Positions 32,851 through 35,769 of a DNA stretch of 35,769 bases are shown here, piece after piece. The stretch comes from Bacteroidaceae bacterium. GTDB lineage: Bacteria; Bacteroidota; Bacteroidia; Bacteroidales; Bacteroidaceae. A model generated the notes under the pieces. It was not told the origin of the DNA, did no database searches, and saw nothing but the letters and a program-made list of their open reading frames with translations. Position 1 is the first letter of the stretch, and every line of letters begins with the position of its first letter. The stretch covers positions 1 through 35,769 of the forward strand of contig JAGCDQ010000062.1 in assembly GCA_017651245.1 (NCBI GenBank). The letters are read 5' to 3'. A program made the translations under genes and the position numbers.

Positions 32851-35595
32851 TTATTTCTTCAGCTTGGCAATGCTTTCAGTCAAGGCGGCAATCTTCGTCT
32901 CGGCATCACTCTGCTTCTTGCGTTCGAGTTCCACCACCTGAGCAGGTGCGTTCGCCACGAAACGCTCGTTGCTGAGTTTCTTCTTCACGCCGACGAGGAA
33001 GCCCTGCAAGTGCTTCAGCTCTGCCTCCATCTTGGCAATCTCTGCTTCTGCATCAATCAGGTTGCCCAGTTGTACAGCATATTCTGTCGTGCCAATCAAG
33101 AACGTGGAAGTGCCATCGCTCTTGGCTTGCACATACTGGATTTCTGCCAACGAAGCCATTTTCTTGATAACGGCACCGAGTGAAGAGCACTTGGTCACGT
33201 TGTTGTCGGCTGGAGCCACCACTTCGAGGTTGAGCGGTTCACGAGGTGAGATGTTCTTGCTCTGACGCACGGCTCGAACACCTGAGATGATTTGCTTTGC
33301 CTCCTCATACTGAGCCAGCAGAGCAGCATCTTCGTTGGTAGGTGCATCGAGGATGAGTGGAGAAACCATGATGCTCTCGCCATCCTTACGCTCAGCGATG
33401 TGCTGATACAGTTCCTCTGTGATGAACGGCATGAATGGATGAATCATCTTCATCAGCTGTTCGAAGAAGCCTAGCGTAGCCTTGAAGGTGGCAGCATCAA
33501 TCGGAGCCTGATAAGCAGGCTTGATCATTTCGAGATACCAGCCAGAGAACTCATCGGTGAAGAGTTTGAAGACAGCCATCAACGCCTCGTTCAGACGATA
33601 CTTCGCATAGAGACCGTTGATATCCACGAGTGCCTTCTTGATGGTTGCCTCCATCCATGCGATGGTCTTCTTGTTCTCCTCAGGTTGAGCAAGGTCTTCC
33701 TTCACTTCCCAACCCTGCACCAGACGGAAAGCATTCCAAATCTTATTGCAGAAGGCAGCACCCTGCTGGCACAGCTGCTCGTCGAAGAGGATGTCGTTAC
33801 CTGCTGGAGCAGAAAGGAGCATACCCATACGCACACCATCCGCACCATACTTGTCGATGAGGCCGAGTGGATCAGGCGAGTTACCCAATGACTTCGACAT
33901 CTTGCGACCCAGCTTGTCACGCACCACACCTGTGAAGTACACATTGCGGAAAGGCACGTCCTTCTGGTATTCCTCACCTGCCATAATCATGCGAGCCACC
34001 CAGAAGAAGATGATGTCTGGAGCGGTCACGAGGTCGCAAGTGGGATAATAGTAGTTGATTTCTTCGTTGCCAGGATTGTTGATGCCGTCGAAGAGTGAGA
34101 TAGGCCAGAGCCATGAAGAGAACCAAGTGTCGAGTGCATCCTCATCATGACGAAGTTGGTCGATGGTGATGTTCTCATAGCCAGGAATCTTCTTAGCCTC
34201 TTCCAATGCCTCTTCTGGCGTCAATGCCACCACATACTTCTCCTCCTCTTCCTCTGCTGTAGGCAGGAAATAAGCAGGAATGCGGTGTCCCCACCAAAGC
34301 TGGCGGCTGATGCACCAGTCCTGAATGTTCTCCATCCAGTTGCGGTAGGTGTTCACATATTTGGTTGGGTAGAACTTGATCTTTCCTTCGAGCACTGGAG
34401 GCAGGGCGATGTCAGCAAAATGCTTCATCGAGAGGAACCACTGCTTGCAGAGACGAGGCTCCACAGCGGTGTCTTGGTTACGCTCAGAGTAACCCACCTT
34501 GTTGTCATAATCCTCCACCTTCTCCATCAAGCCAGCTTCCTTCAGGTCGATGGCAATCTGCTTGCGCACCTCCATTCTGTCCATACCCACATACAAGCCA
34601 GCCTCCTCAGAGAGCGTGCCGTCAGGGTTGAAGATGTCGATGGTCTCCAGGTTATGCGCCTTACCCAATGCATAGTCGTTCACGTCGTGAGCAGGTGTCA
34701 CCTTCAGACAGCCTGTACCAAACTCAATGTCCACATAGCGGTCTTCAATCACAGGAATGACACGATTCACCAGCGGCACAATCACCTTGTGACCTCTCAG
34801 CCACTGGTTCTTCGGGTCTTTCGGATTGATACACATAGCCGTGTCACCCATGATGGTCTCAGGACGCGTGGTGGCAACCACAGCATAATAGCCTTTGGCG
34901 TCCTTATGAATGATGTTGCCCTCCTGTTCCAATGTCTCGATAGACACCTTGCTGCCCACCGAAGTGAGGTTCTCAGGGTCAGCAACATAATATTTCAGAT
35001 GATACAGATGGCTCTTCTCATCACGATAGATCACCTCCTCCGTCGAGAGCACCGTCTGTGCCTTAGGGTCCCAGTTCACCATGCGGAGACCACGATAAAT
35101 CAGTCCCTTCTTGTAGAGGTCCACAAACACCTTCAGCACACTCTCGCTACGCTTCTCATCCATCGTGAAAGCCGTTCTGTCCCAGTCGCACGAAGCACCC
35201 AGATGACGCAGCTGCTTCAGGATGATGCCGCCGTGCTCGTCCGTCCAAGCCCATGCATGCTTGAGGAACTCCTCACGCGTGAGGTCACGCTTCTTGATGC
35301 CCTGTTCAGCGAGGCGGTTCACCACCTTCGCCTCTGTGGCAATCGAAGCATGGTCCGTGCCAGGCACCCAACAAGCATTCTTGCCGTCGATGCGAGCCTT
35401 ACGGATCAGGATGTCCTGAATCGTGTTGTTGAGCATGTGACCCATGTGGAGCACACCCGTCACGTTTGGTGGCGGAATCACAATCGTGTAGGGTTCACGC
35501 CCATCGGGTTTACTGGCAAAAAGTTTGTGGTCAAGCCAGTATTGATACCACTTTCCCTCCACCTCGGAGGGGTTATAATTTTTCGCTAATTCCAT
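32851..35595 (-). CDS. valS: Valyl-tRNA synthetase
   Basis: Charges tRNA-Val in the cytoplasm. The 914-residue class I synthetase has the HIGH-type motif GVLHMGH (47-53), the editing CP1 domain (about 190-330, including [19 protein letters not shown]), and KMSKS at 565-569. An anticodon-binding helical domain and a C-terminal coiled-coil arm (last about 65 residues, rich in Glu/Lys) follow, as expected for ValRS. It has its own promoter at 35616-35648 and the terminator at 32802-32836, so it is monocistronic. No T-box or other leader is visible in the short upstream region. Confidence 0.98.
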   Translation of the reverse strand: MELAKNYNPSEVEGKWYQYWLDHKLFASKPDGREPYTIVIPPPNVTGVLHMGHMLNNTIQDILIRKARIDGKNACWVPGTDHASIATEAKVVNRLAEQGIKKRDLTREEFLKHAWAWTDEHGGIILKQLRHLGASCDWDRTAFTMDEKRSESVLKVFVDLYKKGLIYRGLRMVNWDPKAQTVLSTEEVIYRDEKSHLYHLKYYVADPENLTSVGSKVSIETLEQEGNIIHKDAKGYYAVVATTRPETIMGDTAMCINPKDPKNQWLRGHKVIVPLVNRVIPVIEDRYVDIEFGTGCLKVTPAHDVNDYALGKAHNLETIDIFNPDGTLSEEAGLYVGMDRMEVRKQIAIDLKEAGLMEKVEDYDNKVGYSERNQDTAVEPRLCKQWFLSMKHFADIALPPVLEGKIKFYPTKYVNTYRNWMENIQDWCISRQLWWGHRIPAYFLPTAEEEEEKYVVALTPEEALEEAKKIPGYENITIDQLRHDEDALDTWFSSWLWPISLFDGINNPGNEEINYYYPTCDLVTAPDIIFFWVARMIMAGEEYQKDVPFRNVYFTGVVRDKLGRKMSKSLGNSPDPLGLIDKYGADGVRMGMLLSAPAGNDILFDEQLCQQGAAFCNKIWNAFRLVQGWEVKEDLAQPEENKKTIAWMEATIKKALVDINGLYAKYRLNEALMAVFKLFTDEFSGWYLEMIKPAYQAPIDAATFKATLGFFEQLMKMIHPFMPFITEELYQHIAERKDGESIMVSPLILDAPTNEDAALLAQYEEAKQIISGVRAVRQSKNISPREPLNLEVVAPADNNVTKCSSLGAVIKKMASLAEIQYVQAKSDGTSTFLIGTTEYAVQLGNLIDAEAEIAKMEAELKHLQGFLVGVKKKLSNERFVANAPAQVVELERKKQSDAETKIAALTESIAKLKK

Positions 35596-35615
35596 TGGTT
35601 ATAAAAATTTTGCCT

Positions 35616-35648
35616 GCAAAGTTACGCACAATTCTCCAAACAGCCAAA
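35616..35648 (-). promoter_or_regulatory. Bacteroidota promoter for valS
   Basis: On the minus strand TTTG (35645-35648) and TAACTTTGC (35616-35624) are separated by exactly 20 bases, a full consensus match, about 20 bases before the ATG at 35595. Confidence 0.85.
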
Positions 35649-35658
35649 CAATGGACAT

Positions 35659-35699
35659 AAAAAAAGGAGAAGTCTCCATTTCGGAGCCTCCCCTTTTTC
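35659..35699. terminator. Imperfect hairpin upstream of the valS promoter, probable terminator
   Basis: An inner CTCC/GGAG stem (35674-35677 with 35683-35686) around an ATTTC loop is extended by imperfect pairing of the A-run GGAGA side with the CCTCCCC-T-run side. A run and T run flank it, so it can act in both directions. It probably ends a gene lying beyond the right edge. Confidence 0.6.
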
Positions 35700-35769
35700 G
35701 TTCAGCGTTCATCGGTTATCGACACCCCACATAGCTCTTTAACCTTTAATTTTCAACTTTCAATTTTCA
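35700..35769. repeat. A/T-rich intergenic end with heptamer-like repeats
   Basis: No gene is seen in the last 70 bases. CGTTCAG and CGTTCAT are adjacent 7-base units at 35699-35712. TTTCAAC, TTTCAAT and a partial TTTCA run in phase at 35751-35769 and reach the window edge. Confidence 0.5.

Noticed and set aside
34147-35589. 480-codon open frame on the plus strand opposite valS
   Set aside because: It is antisense to a certain valS gene. Its His/Leu/Arg-rich translation is what the complement of this codon usage gives, and it resembles no family.
1-35769. CRISPR arrays, tRNA or rRNA genes, insertion sequences, phage genes
   Set aside because: I looked for regularly spaced repeats, tRNA-like arms and transposase or integrase motifs and saw none.

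Overview
The window looks like a chromosomal segment from a Bacteroidales bacterium, most likely a Prevotella relative. Evidence: gene starts are preceded by the Bacteroidota promoter form (TTTG about 20 bases before TAnnTTTG) instead of E. coli -35/-10 boxes; Shine-Dalgarno sequences are weak or absent; FeoA and FeoB are fused; there is a TPR sensor kinase of the Bacteroidales DUF5112/DUF5113 type; and SusD-free sugar genes sit among housekeeping genes. Species-level assignment is inference. I see no rRNA, tRNA, CRISPR array, insertion sequence, phage or plasmid gene.

Layout. 1-2460: 3' part of a large GH2 beta-galactosidase with an inserted LamG-like domain. 2755-4920 (minus): nucleoside phosphorylase then mnmE. 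5142-5787: rplU-rpmA, then nth (5861-6499). 6488-12151 (minus): a signalling operon of a double-module sensor kinase, a LuxR-type response regulator and a shortened AbgT-like membrane protein. 12255-15957: folC, galM, galK. 16034-17230 (minus): GDP-fucose synthase. 17292-18245 (minus): a RIC/hemerythrin protein fused to a LuxR DNA-binding domain, divergent from feoAB and a small Cys-rich FeoB partner (18443-20934). 21069-27999: a TPR membrane protein, ribH, a TamB-like giant, and a LOG-family protein carrying a lipoprotein signal. 28082-31879 (minus): the tightly packed run slyD-aroC-ssb-kdsA-kdsD. 32051-32776: a GIN-domain lipoprotein. 32851-35595 (minus): valS.

Themes. Envelope functions recur: KdsA and KdsD make KDO for the lipid A core, Fcl makes GDP-fucose for surface glycans, and TamB-like proteins serve outer-membrane assembly. 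galM and galK can take galactose released by the beta-galactosidase. The two most interesting regulatory units are the hemerythrin-LuxR protein facing the ferrous-iron uptake genes, a candidate iron, oxygen or NO sensor, and the double kinase. In the kinase the first module keeps ATP-binding motifs but lacks a phospho-acceptor histidine box, and the second keeps the histidine but has degenerate ATP-binding motifs.

Limits: all calls are by eye from sequence and motif memory. No database search, structure prediction or folding calculation was run.
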